Assembly (NCBI RefSeq): GCF_026385505.1
Contig: NZ_JANIDV010000001.1
Span: forward strand, 372,001 to 436,000
Source: Bombella dulcis
Lineage (GTDB): Bacteria; Pseudomonadota; Alphaproteobacteria; Acetobacterales; Acetobacteraceae
Direction of reading: 5' to 3'
Length of the DNA stretch: 64,000 nt
In this document: positions 1-8,439 of the stretch, piece by piece
Position numbering within the stretch: position 1 is the stretch's first letter
Layout of the letters: each line of letters starts with the position of its first letter
Translations under genes and position numbers: made by a program
Notes under the pieces: model-generated
Database searches by the model: none
Told to the model about the DNA's origin: nothing
The model's input: the letters and a program-made list of their open reading frames with translations, nothing else

Positions 1-225
1 GTTGAGCTGGTTGATGATGCAGCCTCATTGTTCACTTTTGAGCATCCGGAGCGGGCTTTTTATGTATTCGGGCCAGAGGATGGCAGCCTTGGACCGGATA
101 TACTCAATCGGTGCCATCACAGGATAATGATACCGACACGGGTATGCATGAATCTGGCGGTAACAGTGAATGTTGTTCTGTATGATCGTCTGATGAAGCA
201 GAGCAGAGACCAGTCATGTTCATGA
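1..225 (+). CDS. TrmH/SpoU-family RNA 2'-O-methyltransferase, C-terminal fragment
   Basis: The reading frame is open from the first base, so the gene begins outside the window and only the last 74 residues are present. The fragment carries the SpoU signatures: a glycine-rich FGPEDGSL stretch and the IPT..x..NLA..VN.VLYDR block, which in this family form the trefoil-knot SAM-binding site and the dimer interface. In the family the fold 2'-O-methylates a ribose in tRNA or rRNA. Which RNA is modified cannot be told from this piece. The family often has S.NLA in the last block; here the residues are CMNLA, a small deviation. No terminator is obvious before the next gene. Confidence 0.82.
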   Translation, partial: VELVDDAASLFTFEHPERAFYVFGPEDGSLGPDILNRCHHRIMIPTRVCMNLAVTVNVVLYDRLMKQSRDQSCS

Positions 226-306
226 TGTGCATACCCCGCATGTGTTCTGAGGAAAATTGGGGCTATGCTGGACTGTGTATTGCGTATGCATAGAAGGAAA
301 CATGAC

Positions 307-771
307 ATGGCCCATCTGCCAGTTCCGCCATTTTCCGTCGAGACGGCAGCCCGGAAGGTGCGTCTGGCCGAAGATGCCTGGAACAGTCGCAATCCGGAGC
401 AGGTCGCTCTGGCCTATACGCCGGACAGCCGGTGGAGAAACCGTGACAGTTTCATCTCCGGCCGGGATCAGATTGTTGCCTTCCTGACAGAAAAATGGGC
501 CACCGAGTGTGAGTATCGCCTGTTAAAGGAGCTGTGGGCCTGCTCGGGAGACCGCATCGCCGTACGTTTCGCCTACGAGTGGCATGACAGGCAGGGGCAA
601 TGGTTCCGGTCATACGGCAATGAGAACTGGGAATTTGATGAGGATGGCCTGATGAAGGTACGTATTGCCTCAATCAATGATGTGCCCATTCGGTTGCAGG
701 ATCGTAAATATCACTGGCCATTGGGGCGGCGTCCTGACGGACATCCGGGACTGAGTGATTTGGGTCTGTAG
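307..771 (+). CDS. DUF1348 family protein (NTF2/SnoaL-like fold)
   Basis: A 154-residue soluble protein with no signal peptide or membrane segment. The sequence follows the DUF1348 pattern closely: [29 protein letters not shown] near the N-terminus, then [22 protein letters not shown] and a C-terminal [18 protein letters not shown]. This family has a cone-shaped NTF2-like fold; no reaction is established for it. I chose the ATG at 307 because AGAAGGA lies about 8 nt upstream; an in-frame ATG at 265 would add 14 unconserved residues. It stands alone between the methyltransferase fragment and a small protein gene on the same strand. Confidence 0.85.
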   Translation: MAHLPVPPFSVETAARKVRLAEDAWNSRNPEQVALAYTPDSRWRNRDSFISGRDQIVAFLTEKWATECEYRLLKELWACSGDRIAVRFAYEWHDRQGQWFRSYGNENWEFDEDGLMKVRIASINDVPIRLQDRKYHWPLGRRPDGHPGLSDLGL

Positions 772-892
772 GGGGGAATGCCCGCTGTACGGCCTGACCA
801 AAAAAACGTCTCATTTTGTCTGATAGAATGCCACTCTGCCCCCAGGAGATGAGTCTGCTGGCTGCATTCCATTCGGGAAAAGGAGAAAACGG

Positions 893-1096
893 ATGAGTGA
901 AGACGATAAGGGCAATCCGATCGGCAGGTTTTTTACGACGCTTGTCGATGATCTGACGGAGGCCTCCGAGCAGAAAAGTGAGGCCGGTCCATTTGATGAT
1001 ACCAGGGCCATGCTGGATACCGTGTCCCAGTCTCTGGGGACCAGCAATTTCAGAAAAGCCATCATGGATGCGGCCAAGGACAAGGGTACCGAGTAG
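893..1096 (+). CDS. small acidic protein of unknown function
   Basis: A 67-residue, charged protein, predicted soluble and mostly helical, with no Cys and no membrane segment. I do not recognise a family. A clear AGGAG Shine-Dalgarno sequence 8 nt upstream of the ATG supports translation, and the codon use resembles that of the flanking chromosomal genes. It lies on the same strand as the VOC gene about 100 bp downstream, so the two could share a transcript. The main doubt is whether such a short frame is conserved. Confidence 0.6.
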   Translation: MSEDDKGNPIGRFFTTLVDDLTEASEQKSEAGPFDDTRAMLDTVSQSLGTSNFRKAIMDAAKDKGTE

Positions 1097-1193
1097 GCGG
1101 GTGTCCGTTGGAGGAGGTCACAGTGTTCCTGTCTCCTGATATAGGGGACATGTTCACTATGAACGGTGAATGTACGCTGAAAGGAAGAGACTG

Positions 1194-1574
1194 ATGTTTC
1201 TGAGCCATATTGTCGTAGGATCGAACGATCTGAAGAAAGCGAAAGCATTCTATGACGCACTTTTTGACGTCATGGGCGCGCAGTTCTGTCCGCAGGACAA
1301 TCCGGACCGGGTCGTGTATCAGAAGGACGGGCAGATATTCATCATCACACGGCCCATCAATGGAGAGGCCGCAACGGCTGCCAATGGCGGGACGGTCGGT
1401 CTGGCCCTGCCTTCAGCGGAGGCCGTGCGCCGCTGGCATGAGGCCGGTGTCGCCGCAGGAGGCAGGAGCATCGAGAACCCGCCCGGCGAACGTACGGTCA
1501 TGGGCATGAAGCTGTATCTGGCCTATCTTCGGGACCCGGATGGCAACAAGCTCTGCGCCTTTCACAAGGTGTGA
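1194..1574 (+). CDS. VOC family protein (glyoxalase/bleomycin resistance fold)
   Basis: A 126-residue single-domain protein of the vicinal oxygen chelate superfamily. The opening FLSHIVVGSNDLKKAKAFYDALF is the first beta-alpha-beta unit with the usual metal-site His, and the closing AYLRDPDGNKLCAF is the last strand, where the family places a Glu or similar ligand. Members include glyoxalase I, fosfomycin and bleomycin resistance proteins and dioxygenases; substrate cannot be assigned. In the final motif KLCAF replaces the common KxExh form, so the standard Glu ligand may be missing. The start at 1194 is preferred to 1170 because AAGGAAGAG sits 7-8 nt upstream. Confidence 0.87.
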   Translation: MFLSHIVVGSNDLKKAKAFYDALFDVMGAQFCPQDNPDRVVYQKDGQIFIITRPINGEAATAANGGTVGLALPSAEAVRRWHEAGVAAGGRSIENPPGERTVMGMKLYLAYLRDPDGNKLCAFHKV

Positions 1575-1960
1575 CATATAAACTGGAATGGCTGATCCGT
1601 TCCTGATCGTGGCTGCGTTCCTAGAAGACGGGGATGCAGCCATGATTTTATGGTCTCATTCCATGAAAAATGGATGGCATGAGTAAAACGCAGCCCATCC
1701 ATACATGGTCAATCCAGAAAGAGGACAGGGAGCGTTCTCTTCATAATGCCATGAAAAATAAGGATTTTATTTATAAAATAGATTTTATTTATTCTATGCG
1801 CTGGCAGACAAAAGAATTCCTGCCTGCCGGCTGATTGCAATTCCTTTTCATGGCGACTTAACCTCTTCTTCACGGGATGGAGAGCAGTCAAGGTCTCCGC
1901 TCGACATCAGCCTTTGTAATCGTGCGGGGCTGCTTATTGAGTGAAAAGGATGTATTCATT
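1575..1960. other. intergenic region upstream of the exported oxidoreductase
   Basis: This 386-bp gap separates the VOC gene from the Tat-exported oxidoreductase. It contains an imperfect hairpin near 1605-1650 and a markedly AT-rich run at about 1745-1800 that could serve as a promoter or UP element for the downstream gene. Short open frames exist, but none has a convincing ribosome binding site or family resemblance. Confidence 0.45.
1605..1650 (+). terminator. possible imperfect terminator after the VOC gene
   Basis: Complementary arms around GTGGCTGC and GCAGCCAT are separated by about 20 nt that partly pair further, and are followed by a short T-rich GATTTTATG. The stem has mismatches and the T-run is weak, so the call is tentative. 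Confidence 0.35.
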
Positions 1961-3205
1961 ATGAGTTCTCACTCACCATCTAATAAACCGGTAAATGCAG
2001 GCCGTCGGCATGTTCTCGGGGCACTGGGTGCTTCCATTTTGGCTGGTGGGGCTGGCAAGGCCATGGCCCAGTCTCTGGGCTTTCCGGCACCGCCTGCTGG
2101 TCTGGGGCAGCGTCCGTATCCGAACCTTCTGCGCCCGCTGAATGACGGACCGCGCAAATTTGGCTATGCCATCGTGGGGCTGGGCAAATATGCGGTCAAC
2201 CAGATCCTTCCGGCCTTTGCAGAGTGCGAATATGCCAAGGTGACGGCACTGGTCAGCGGTGACATCAACAAGGCCCGCCGCATCGGGCAGCATTACGGGA
2301 TTGATGAATCGCATCTCTACACCTACGACAATTTTGACAAGATTGCGCAGGACCCGGAGGTTGATGCCGTCTATATCATCCTGCCGAACTCGCTCCATGC
2401 TGATTTCACGGAGCGTTCCTTCCGGGCTGGCAAGCACGTGCTGTGTGAAAAGCCGATGGCCGTCACTGTGGAAGAATGCCAGCGCATGATTGCTGCGGGC
2501 AAGAAGGCGGGCAAGAAGCTGATGATCGGCTATCGCTGCCATTTTGACCCGGTCACGCACAAGGCCATGGACCTGGCCCGCACCAGCATCGGCAAGCCAC
2601 AGATCATCAGTACGGATAACGGGGACAATACCGATCCGACCGATCCGACCTACCAGTGGCGTCTGACCCGTGCCCTGTCTGGCGGCGGTGCTCTGATGGA
2701 CCTGGGAATCTATGGCATCAACGGGTCACGCTACATGCTGGATGAAGACCCGATCGAGGTGCAGGCAACCATCATGCCGCCATCCGATCCGATGTTCCGT
2801 GAGATTGATGAAACGATCGTCTGGATCATGCGGTACCGTTCCGGTGCCGTGGCACATGGCAGTGCCTCCTTCAACGTGAATGCCATGTCCCGCTTCAATC
2901 TTCAGGGGACGGAAGCCTCCCTGCGGATGGACCCGGCCACGAGCTACTGGTGCAACAGCGTCAGCCACTGCACGAGTGGGGACACGCATACATGGTCAAC
3001 ACCGATGTTCACCATTCCGGCCCTGAACCAGTTCTCGGCCCAGCTTGACCATCTGGCCATCAGCGTTGCGAACAACACGCCGCTGGCAGCCACGGGGGAG
3101 GAAGGGATGCAGGATGTCCGCCTGATCCAGGCCATGTATCAGTCGGCCAATTCCGGCAGCCGCCCGGTTTCCACGGACTGGGGTGACTGGCGCAAGACCA
3201 TCTGA
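1961..3205 (+). CDS. gfo: Tat-exported Gfo/Idh/MocA oxidoreductase, glucose-fructose oxidoreductase-like
   Basis: A 414-residue NADP-type dehydrogenase. The N-terminus is a twin-arginine signal: RRHVLGALGAS at residues 15-25, then a small hydrophobic stretch and an AMA|QS cleavage site near residue 36, which indicates a folded periplasmic enzyme. A proline-rich arm follows, as in Zymomonas GFOR, then the Rossmann motif IVGLGKYAV and the family EKP motif (E163-K164-P165, catalytic Lys). In the family, tightly bound NADP shuttles hydride from glucose to fructose, giving gluconolactone and sorbitol. The start at 1961 has AAAAGGA upstream; 1877 would put 28 extra residues before the signal. Substrate pair is inferred. 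A strong terminator follows at 3235-3266. Confidence 0.87.
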   Translation: MSSHSPSNKPVNAGRRHVLGALGASILAGGAGKAMAQSLGFPAPPAGLGQRPYPNLLRPLNDGPRKFGYAIVGLGKYAVNQILPAFAECEYAKVTALVSGDINKARRIGQHYGIDESHLYTYDNFDKIAQDPEVDAVYIILPNSLHADFTERSFRAGKHVLCEKPMAVTVEECQRMIAAGKKAGKKLMIGYRCHFDPVTHKAMDLARTSIGKPQIISTDNGDNTDPTDPTYQWRLTRALSGGGALMDLGIYGINGSRYMLDEDPIEVQATIMPPSDPMFREIDETIVWIMRYRSGAVAHGSASFNVNAMSRFNLQGTEASLRMDPATSYWCNSVSHCTSGDTHTWSTPMFTIPALNQFSAQLDHLAISVANNTPLAATGEEGMQDVRLIQAMYQSANSGSRPVSTDWGDWRKTI

Positions 3206-3234
3206 TCTTCCAGCCGGATGAGACGACAGTGAAG

Positions 3235-3266
3235 GGAGGCCGTGTCCTGCACGGCCTCCTTTTTTT
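3235..3266 (+). terminator. Rho-independent terminator after the gfo-like gene
   Basis: A perfect 10-bp stem, GGAGGCCGTG with CACGGCCTCC, has a 5-nt loop and is followed by seven T residues. It lies between the convergent gfo-like and ruvX genes. The T-run is on the plus strand, so it mainly serves the gfo-like transcript. Confidence 0.9.
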
Positions 3267-3268
3267 GT

Positions 3269-3733
3269 TCAGGAGGCCGTGGCGTCCAGCCAGCCCTGGA
3301 GCATGTAGGCCGCCGCCATCTTGTCGACCACTTCACCACGCCTCTTGCGGGTCATGTCGGCCTCCTGAACCAGAAACCGGTTCACGGCACTGGAGGAGAG
3401 GCGTTCATCCCACAGGCAGGCGGGCAGGCCCAGCCGTTCACTGAGGTCATTGGCCCAGTCGCTGGCCGCCCGGGCCGCCGGGCCGAAGCTGCCGTCAAGG
3501 GAAAGCGGCAGGCCGACCACAAGGGCACCGATTTCGTGTTTCTGGCAGAGTTCCTGAAAGACCGGGATCATCTGTTTCATCTTGCCACGGGTCAGCACGG
3601 TCAGGGGCGAGGCGAGCATGAGAGCAGTGTCGGAAAGAGCCACGCCAATCTGCCTGCTGCCGGGGTCCAGCCCCAGAACGGAATGTGCGGCGGGAAGCTG
3701 ATTACGCAGGTCGTGTGGATTGAATAGTGTCAT
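3269..3733 (-). CDS. ruvX: RuvX/YqgF family putative pre-16S rRNA nuclease / Holliday junction resolvase-like protein
   Basis: A 154-residue RNase H-fold protein, the usual length for YqgF. The first strand VLGLDPGSRQIGVALSD carries the family's catalytic Asp, VVGLPLSLDGS is the second conserved block, and LWDERLSSSAVNRFL holds the DER motif. The C-terminal VVDKMAAAYMLQGWLD contains the last conserved Asp. In Escherichia coli the homologue acts in the final 5' processing of 16S rRNA; a resolvase role was proposed from fold similarity. It diverges from gatC with only 71 bp between the starts, so the promoters of both must lie in that gap. Confidence 0.93.
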   Translation of the reverse strand: MTLFNPHDLRNQLPAAHSVLGLDPGSRQIGVALSDTALMLASPLTVLTRGKMKQMIPVFQELCQKHEIGALVVGLPLSLDGSFGPAARAASDWANDLSERLGLPACLWDERLSSSAVNRFLVQEADMTRKRRGEVVDKMAAAYMLQGWLDATAS

Positions 3734-3804
3734 GGCAAAGGGGTATGATCGCTCTCATGGCCGTAAAAGGCTGATGTGACTGATGTCTGAAAACAGGATT
3801 ATAC

Positions 3805-4092
3805 ATGTCGCTTGATGCGAGAACAGTGGCAAAAATGGCCAGACTGGCGAGGGTTGGTCTCTCGGATGAGCAGGTTCATACCTATCAGAAAGAGATGCAG
3901 GGGATCATCGGCTGGGTTGACCAGCTCAATGAGGTCGACGTGACGGATGTTCCGCCCATGATCGGAACGGGTCTGGCCCAGCCACGCCTGAGGGATGATC
4001 AGGTGACGGATGGTGACTGCCGGGAGAAGGTGCTCTCCAATGCGCCGGACCGTGAAGGCCCCTTCTATACCGTGCCGAAGGTGGTGGAATGA
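3805..4092 (+). CDS. gatC: Asp/Glu-tRNA amidotransferase subunit C
   Basis: A 95-residue subunit of the GatCAB complex, which converts Glu-tRNA(Gln) and Asp-tRNA(Asn) to the amidated forms. GatC wraps around the GatA-GatB interface and stabilises it. The sequence shows the family opening with [16 protein letters not shown], the middle [17 protein letters not shown], and the end [14 protein letters not shown]. Its stop overlaps the gatA start (ATGATG), which points to translational coupling in the gatC-gatA-gatB operon. Alphaproteobacteria that lack GlnRS or AsnRS depend on this pathway. Confidence 0.95.
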   Translation: MSLDARTVAKMARLARVGLSDEQVHTYQKEMQGIIGWVDQLNEVDVTDVPPMIGTGLAQPRLRDDQVTDGDCREKVLSNAPDREGPFYTVPKVVE

Positions 4093-5579
4093 TGAGCAGC
4101 ATTTTTGACTACACTCTTGCTTCCGCCCGTGAGGCTCTCCGGGCACGCAAGGTCTCGGCCGTTGAGCTGGTCGATGCCCATATCGACGCCATCGAGCGTC
4201 TTGATGACGGGCTGAACAGCTTCATCACCCGCACGCCGGAGCAGGCCCGTCTTGCCGCAAAAGAGGCAGACGCTCTTCTTGCCAGAGGTGAGGGGGGAAG
4301 CCTGTGCGGGCTGCCCATCGGGATCAAGGACCTGTTTGCGACGGAAGGTGTCCGCACGACGGCGGCCAGCAAAATTCTGGGCAATTTCGTGCCGCCTTAT
4401 GAAAGCACGGTGACCGCCAACCTGAAGCGTGACGGGGCCATCTCGCTGGGCAAGCTGAATCTCGATGAATTTGCCATGGGGTCCACCAACCTGACATCCG
4501 CTTTTGGTGGGGTGGAAAATCCGTGGAAGCGGTGTGATTCCGATGCAAAGCTTGTTCCGGGCGGGTCGTCTGGCGGGTCAGCGGCGGCTGTGGCGGCCGG
4601 ACTTGTGCTGGGAGCAACTGGCACGGATACGGGCGGTTCCATCCGTCAGCCCGCAGCGTTCTGTGGCATCACGGGGATCAAGCCGACTTATGGCCGCTGC
4701 TCCCGGTTCGGGACGATCGCCTTCGCCAGCTCTCTGGATCAGGCAGGCCCGATGGCCCGCACGCTTCAGGACTGTGCCATCCTTCTTGAATCCATGGCCG
4801 GGTTTGACCCGAAGGATTCCACCAGCGTGGACCGGCCGGTTCCGCATTATGAGGCGGCCCTTGGTCGTGGCGTGAAGGGGCTGAAGGTCGGTATCCCCAA
4901 GGAATACCGCATTGATGGCCTGCCCGCCGAGATTGAAGCCATCTGGCAGCAGGGGATCGACTGGCTGAAAGAAGCCGGTGCCGAGGTGGTGGAGATTTCC
5001 CTGCCCCATACGAAGTATGGCCTGCCTGCCTATTACATTGCGGCTCTGGCAGAGGCGTCTTCCAACCTTGCCCGGTATGACGGCGTCCGTTTTGGTGAGC
5101 GTGTGCAGGGTGCGTCTCTTGATGCACTCTATGAAGCCACCCGTGCCGCCGGGTTCGGTGATGAGGTGAAGCGTCGTATCCTGCTGGGCACCTACGTGCT
5201 GTCTTCGGGCTATTACGATGCCTACTATCTCCGTGCCCAGAAGGTCCGTACGCTGCTCCAGCGTGACTTCCTGAAGGCTTATGAGACGGTTGATGTCATT
5301 CTGGCACCGACGGCCCCTTCCGGGGCTTTCGCCTGGGATGAAAAGCCGACGGACCCTGTTCAGGTCTATCTGAATGACGTCTTCACGGTACCGGCCAGCA
5401 TGGCGGGTGTTCCGGCCCTGTCCGTTCCGGCGGGTCTGGACAGCCGTGGCGTGCCGCTCGGGCTTCAGCTGATCGGCCGTTTCTTTGATGAAGAAACGCT
5501 GCTGGCGGCTGGTTCCGTGCTGGAGAAGGCTGCTTCCTTTACCCATCGTCCCACCATTCATGCAGGGGTGTCAGCATGA
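4089..5579 (+). CDS. gatA: Asp/Glu-tRNA amidotransferase subunit A
   Basis: A 496-residue amidase-signature protein that releases ammonia from glutamine and feeds it to GatB. The Ser-cisSer-Lys triad is visible as K80 in [11 protein letters not shown]160 in [11 protein letters not shown] and S184 in [11 protein letters not shown]; the numbering is mine and the role is by family. The length is normal for GatA. The gene begins in a 4-nt overlap with gatC and ends in an ATGA overlap with gatB, so the three subunits are probably made in fixed proportion from one mRNA. No irregularity was seen. Confidence 0.97.
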   Translation: MMSSIFDYTLASAREALRARKVSAVELVDAHIDAIERLDDGLNSFITRTPEQARLAAKEADALLARGEGGSLCGLPIGIKDLFATEGVRTTAASKILGNFVPPYESTVTANLKRDGAISLGKLNLDEFAMGSTNLTSAFGGVENPWKRCDSDAKLVPGGSSGGSAAAVAAGLVLGATGTDTGGSIRQPAAFCGITGIKPTYGRCSRFGTIAFASSLDQAGPMARTLQDCAILLESMAGFDPKDSTSVDRPVPHYEAALGRGVKGLKVGIPKEYRIDGLPAEIEAIWQQGIDWLKEAGAEVVEISLPHTKYGLPAYYIAALAEASSNLARYDGVRFGERVQGASLDALYEATRAAGFGDEVKRRILLGTYVLSSGYYDAYYLRAQKVRTLLQRDFLKAYETVDVILAPTAPSGAFAWDEKPTDPVQVYLNDVFTVPASMAGVPALSVPAGLDSRGVPLGLQLIGRFFDEETLLAAGSVLEKAASFTHRPTIHAGVSA

Positions 5580-7036
5580 GCGCATATCGTATCACGGGTG
5601 AAACTGGCGAATGGGAAGTCATTGTCGGGCTGGAGGTCCATGCCCAGATCGTCAGCCAGTCCAAGCTGTTCTCCGGGGCGTCCGCCGAATATGGCGGGGA
5701 GCCGAACACGCATGTCAGTCTGGTCGATGCGGGCTTTCCGGGGATGCTGCCTGTCCTGAACCGTGAGTGCGTGGCACAGGCCGTGCGGACGGGGCTGGGG
5801 CTGCGGGCGCAGATCAATCTTTTCAGCCGCTTTGACCGCAAGAACTATTTTTATGCTGACCTGCCCACGGGCTATCAGATCAGCCAGTTCGAGCATCCGA
5901 TTGTCGGCAAGGGAACGGTCGAGATTGAACTCTCTGATGGCGAGGTCCGCCATATTGGCGTGACCCGGATGCATATGGAGCAGGATGCGGGCAAGTCCAT
6001 TCACGATCAGGACCCGACACGGTCTTTCATTGACCTGAACCGTGCCGGCGTTGCGCTCATGGAGATCGTCAGTGAGCCGGATATCCGCTCACCGGAAGAG
6101 GCCGGGGCCTATATCCGTAAGCTGCGTCAGATTCTGCGCTACCTGGGGACGTGTGACGGCAACATGGAGGAAGGCTCCATGCGTGCTGACGTGAATGTCT
6201 CCGTCCGCCGTGAGGGGGAAGAGGGGTACCGCACACGCTGTGAGATCAAGAATGTCAACTCCGTGCGTTTCGTCATGCAGGCCATCGAGGTTGAGGCGCA
6301 GCGTCAGGTTGACATCTGGGAGTCCGGTGGTGAGATCGATCAGGAGACCCGCCTTTTTGATCATGTGAAGAGCGAGACACGTTCCCTGCGGACGAAGGAA
6401 GACGCCCACGATTACCGTTACTTCCCGGAGTCTGACCTTCTGCCGTTGGTCATCGAACAGTCCTGGGTGGATGAGCTGAAAGCGGCCTTGCCGGAACTGC
6501 CGGAAGACAAGCGTGCCCGTCTGGAAAAAGAATATGGCGTGTCCCGCTATGAATCCGGCGTTCTGACGGCTGAGCAGTCCGTTGCGGACTTCTATGAGAC
6601 GGTTGCCCGTGGGGCTGATGCCCGTCTGGCCACGAACTGGATTCTGGGCGATTTCTTCGCTGCGCTGAACCGTACGGGGCGGACCATCGAGGACAGTCCC
6701 GTATCGGCCGAGGCCCTGCGAGAGCTTCTGTCCCTCATCAGTGATTCCACCATCAACGGGAAGATTGCCAAGGAAGTCTTCGAGGACATGGTGGAAACAG
6801 GGGAGAAGGCCTCCGTCATCGTGGACCGCAAGGGTCTGCGTCAGGTGACGGATACGGGGGCCATCGAGGCGGCCATCAATGACATTCTGGCTGCCAATGC
6901 CGACAAGGTGGCCGAGTACAAGAGCGGGAAGGACAAGCTCTTCGGTTTCTTCGTCGGTCAGACGATGAAGGCCATGAAGGGGAAGGCAAATCCTGCCATG
7001 GTGAACGAGCTGCTGAAGAAGCTTCTGGCCTCCTGA
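5576..7036 (+). CDS. gatB: Asp/Glu-tRNA amidotransferase subunit B
   Basis: A 486-residue subunit that binds the misacylated tRNA, phosphorylates the acyl side chain with ATP and transamidates it. Conserved family blocks are [13 protein letters not shown] near the start, [17 protein letters not shown], and [12 protein letters not shown]. The C-terminal 150 residues form the helical and YqeY-like tail ([38 protein letters not shown]) that grips tRNA. It is the last gene of the gatCAB operon. A G-rich/C-rich inverted repeat lies about 20 bp downstream but lacks a T-run. The next feature is tRNA-Ser. Confidence 0.97.
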   Translation: MSAYRITGETGEWEVIVGLEVHAQIVSQSKLFSGASAEYGGEPNTHVSLVDAGFPGMLPVLNRECVAQAVRTGLGLRAQINLFSRFDRKNYFYADLPTGYQISQFEHPIVGKGTVEIELSDGEVRHIGVTRMHMEQDAGKSIHDQDPTRSFIDLNRAGVALMEIVSEPDIRSPEEAGAYIRKLRQILRYLGTCDGNMEEGSMRADVNVSVRREGEEGYRTRCEIKNVNSVRFVMQAIEVEAQRQVDIWESGGEIDQETRLFDHVKSETRSLRTKEDAHDYRYFPESDLLPLVIEQSWVDELKAALPELPEDKRARLEKEYGVSRYESGVLTAEQSVADFYETVARGADARLATNWILGDFFAALNRTGRTIEDSPVSAEALRELLSLISDSTINGKIAKEVFEDMVETGEKASVIVDRKGLRQVTDTGAIEAAINDILAANADKVAEYKSGKDKLFGFFVGQTMKAMKGKANPAMVNELLKKLLAS

Positions 7037-7130
7037 AAATTATGAAAAAGAGTGCTGTAGGGGGGTTTACGCAGGCGTCATTTCCCCCTACAAACACTCC
7101 TGCAAACGCCGTGTAAAAACCGTTTACAGC

Positions 7131-7223
7131 GGAGGGGTGGCCGAGAGGCTGAAGGCGGCGGTTTGCTAAACCGTTATACGGGTAACTCCCGTATCGTGGG
7201 TTCGAATCCCATCCCCTCCGCCA
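7131..7223 (+). tRNA. tRNA-Ser (anticodon GCU)
   Basis: A class II tRNA with a 7-bp acceptor stem (GGAGGGG/CCCCTCC), discriminator G and encoded CCA. The anticodon loop reads TTGCTAA with GCU in the anticodon, for Ser codons AGC/AGU. A long variable arm (ACGGGTAACTCCCGT) and the GGTTCGAATCC T-loop complete it. Its 3' end is the left attachment site of the degraded element downstream: a 14-bp copy recurs at 11596. Confidence 0.97.
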
Positions 7224-7224
7224 C
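7211..7224. repeat. left attachment repeat (attL) of degraded element
   Basis: ATCCCCTCCGCCAC, the 3' end of tRNA-Ser(GCU), is repeated exactly at 11596-11609 beside the remains of a tyrosine integrase gene. This is the usual pattern left by tRNA-targeting integrases, which regenerate the tRNA 3' end on insertion. Confidence 0.75.
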
Positions 7225-7228
7225 AGTT

Positions 7229-7244
7229 CCCCCCCCCCCCCCCC
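7229..7244. repeat. 16-nt poly-C tract
   Basis: A run of 16 C residues begins 5 bp after the CCA end of tRNA-Ser. It is in no gene. Runs of this length are prone to slippage in vivo and to miscounting in sequencing. Confidence 0.9.
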
Positions 7245-7256
7245 GTAAAGTAGGTT

Positions 7257-7288
7257 GCCGCTCCATTGTTGAGCGGCTTTTCTTTTTT
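7257..7288 (+). terminator. terminator after tRNA-Ser(GCU)
   Basis: A 7-bp stem GCCGCTC/GAGCGGC with a 7-nt loop is followed by TTTTCTTTTTT. It would end the tRNA transcript. It sits inside the left end of the degraded element. Confidence 0.85.
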
Positions 7289-7299
7289 GAGGCCTCCAC

Positions 7300-7311
7300 T
7301 GAGGCCCCAAA
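7300..7311. repeat. left copy of a 12-bp subterminal repeat
   Basis: TGAGGCCCCAAA is found here, about 75 bp inside the left attachment repeat, and again at 11467-11478, about 120 bp inside the right one. Direct repeats near both ends of a tyrosine-recombinase element could be integrase arm-type binding sites; that role is inference. Confidence 0.4.
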
Positions 7312-7423
7312 ATTATTTCCTTATTCCCCGAGGAATTTTGTTCAACATCTTTGTTGATTTCTCCCTCAAAAAAGAACGAAAAAATAAACATGGGGGTCAG
7401 CATGAGGCGGACAGGATAGTTAT

Positions 7424-7801
7424 ATGACGACATGCACGGGTTCGCAGGGTTTCAAGGCGGAACGATTACAGCAGGTGCTGCGTGTCCGGGGCCTGACAAA
7501 TTTTCAGCTGGCCGCCCTAGCCAATGTAAGCAATGCAGCTGTCGGGGAATGGTGTAATGGCAGCCGGCTCCCAAGTCTGGAAACCGCCAAGAAGCTATCC
7601 GACCTTCTTAACGTTCGGCCTGAGATATTCATGAAGGAATATAAGACGGGGCTTGGAAAGGCCTATTTCAGGAGCAACGCAAGTTCTCTCAAGCGTGGCC
7701 GTGAGATGCTTAAGGCCCGGATGGAATGGGCGGTAGACGGCGGTATTATACCGCGCCATTATCAGGGGATCAGATCAAGAAGGTTCGGGCTTGCGTTTTG
7801 A
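7424..7801 (+). CDS. XRE-family helix-turn-helix protein, probably truncated
   Basis: A 125-residue protein. Residues about 10-60 form a Cro/cI-type HTH: ERLQQVLRVRGLTNFQLAALANVS, then the recognition helix NAAVGEWCNGSRLPS and LETAKKLSDLLNVRPEIF. The following block resembles the linker of XRE-ImmA fusion proteins, in which a metallopeptidase cleaves a repressor, but the frame ends after the poorly conserved IRSRRFGLAF. A different frame continues open for about 37 codons past the stop, which suggests a frameshift and loss of the C-terminal half. It is the first gene inside the degraded element and probably its old regulator. The start follows no strong Shine-Dalgarno sequence. Confidence 0.65.
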   Translation: MTTCTGSQGFKAERLQQVLRVRGLTNFQLAALANVSNAAVGEWCNGSRLPSLETAKKLSDLLNVRPEIFMKEYKTGLGKAYFRSNASSLKRGREMLKARMEWAVDGGIIPRHYQGIRSRRFGLAF

Positions 7802-7983
7802 ACGGATTAGGACTCTTCTCGTTGACAAACCATCTGTGAATGTCAATATAAGCACTGTACGCCGTTCTCTAGCCTTTCTAGGCAGATCAGCATCTAAGAC
7901 CTCGTAAGGGGCCGCCGCACACCATGGTGATATCAAACCGCAGTGCGGTGCAGAGAGCGACCCAGATTGATGTTGGACCGTTT

Positions 7984-8190
7984 CTATAATATGGCCACTC
8001 CTACGGGCCCGGCCAGCAGTCCTCTCGCAAAATCATCATCGTTCGGCCTCTCGCACGTCAGTTCCGTGAAAAACCCTCTTCTTTGCTTGGGCGGTGTGTG
8101 AATAATCCAGTTTCCGTTCACGCCGTCATTAAAACTGTCATCCAGTACCAGCGGGCTATCGCCATTTAGGATGGCATCACCCGGCTTTAT
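7984..8190 (-). pseudogene. phage-type gene fragment without a start codon
   Basis: On the minus strand a 68-codon frame reads like real protein (GDSPLVLDDSFNDGVNGNW, then FFTELTCERPNDDDFARGLL), but there is no ATG, GTG or TTG at its beginning. It overlaps the end of the spanin-like gene in another frame. I do not recognise the family. It is probably a fragment in the decayed lysis cassette, and its start may have been lost. Confidence 0.35.
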
Positions 8191-8439
8191 TTGTGTTCAA
8201 CGCCCGGCACTCCGCTCGTTCATTCCCGTAGTCCGTCAGGAACACCGGAACCTCTATCAGTTCCGGATGCGCCCTAAGTTCCGATGCCAGTACAGCCTGT
8301 TCCTCATGGCTGTACTGGACCAGAGGCGGGCAGGTGTAGCGGACACCTGAGCGGGTGAGCAGCCAGACAGCATTCCCGCAATGCAGGCCGCAATCAGAGC
8401 ACATGCGGCCAGATATGAGACGATGTATCGGTCACACAT
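8177..8439 (-). pseudogene. Rz1-like outer-membrane spanin lipoprotein, frameshifted
   Basis: The first frame starts at 8439 and gives MCDRYIVSYLAACALIA, then the lipobox MLSGC and a Pro/Ser stretch. The phage-like continuation, RYTCPPLVQYSHEEQAVLASELRAHPELI then FLTDYGNERAECRAL, lies in the adjacent frame to 8177. The break falls at about 8335-8360. Small lipoproteins with a CPPL..YS...Q...A.EL....L...D Y...R..CRA pattern follow the inner-membrane spanin in many phages and help fuse the membranes at lysis. The start overlaps the stop of the upstream gene (TGATG), as in Rz/Rz1 pairs. The family call is from pattern only. Confidence 0.5.

Noticed and set aside
1709..1891. Small minus-strand frame upstream of the gfo-like gene
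   Set aside because: It sits in AT-rich promoter DNA and has no ribosome binding site or similarity.
4578..5561. A 327-codon open frame antisense to gatA
   Set aside because: It lies wholly opposite a highly conserved gene, has no ribosome binding site, and its product is low-complexity His/Arg-rich. It is a by-product of GC-rich codon bias.
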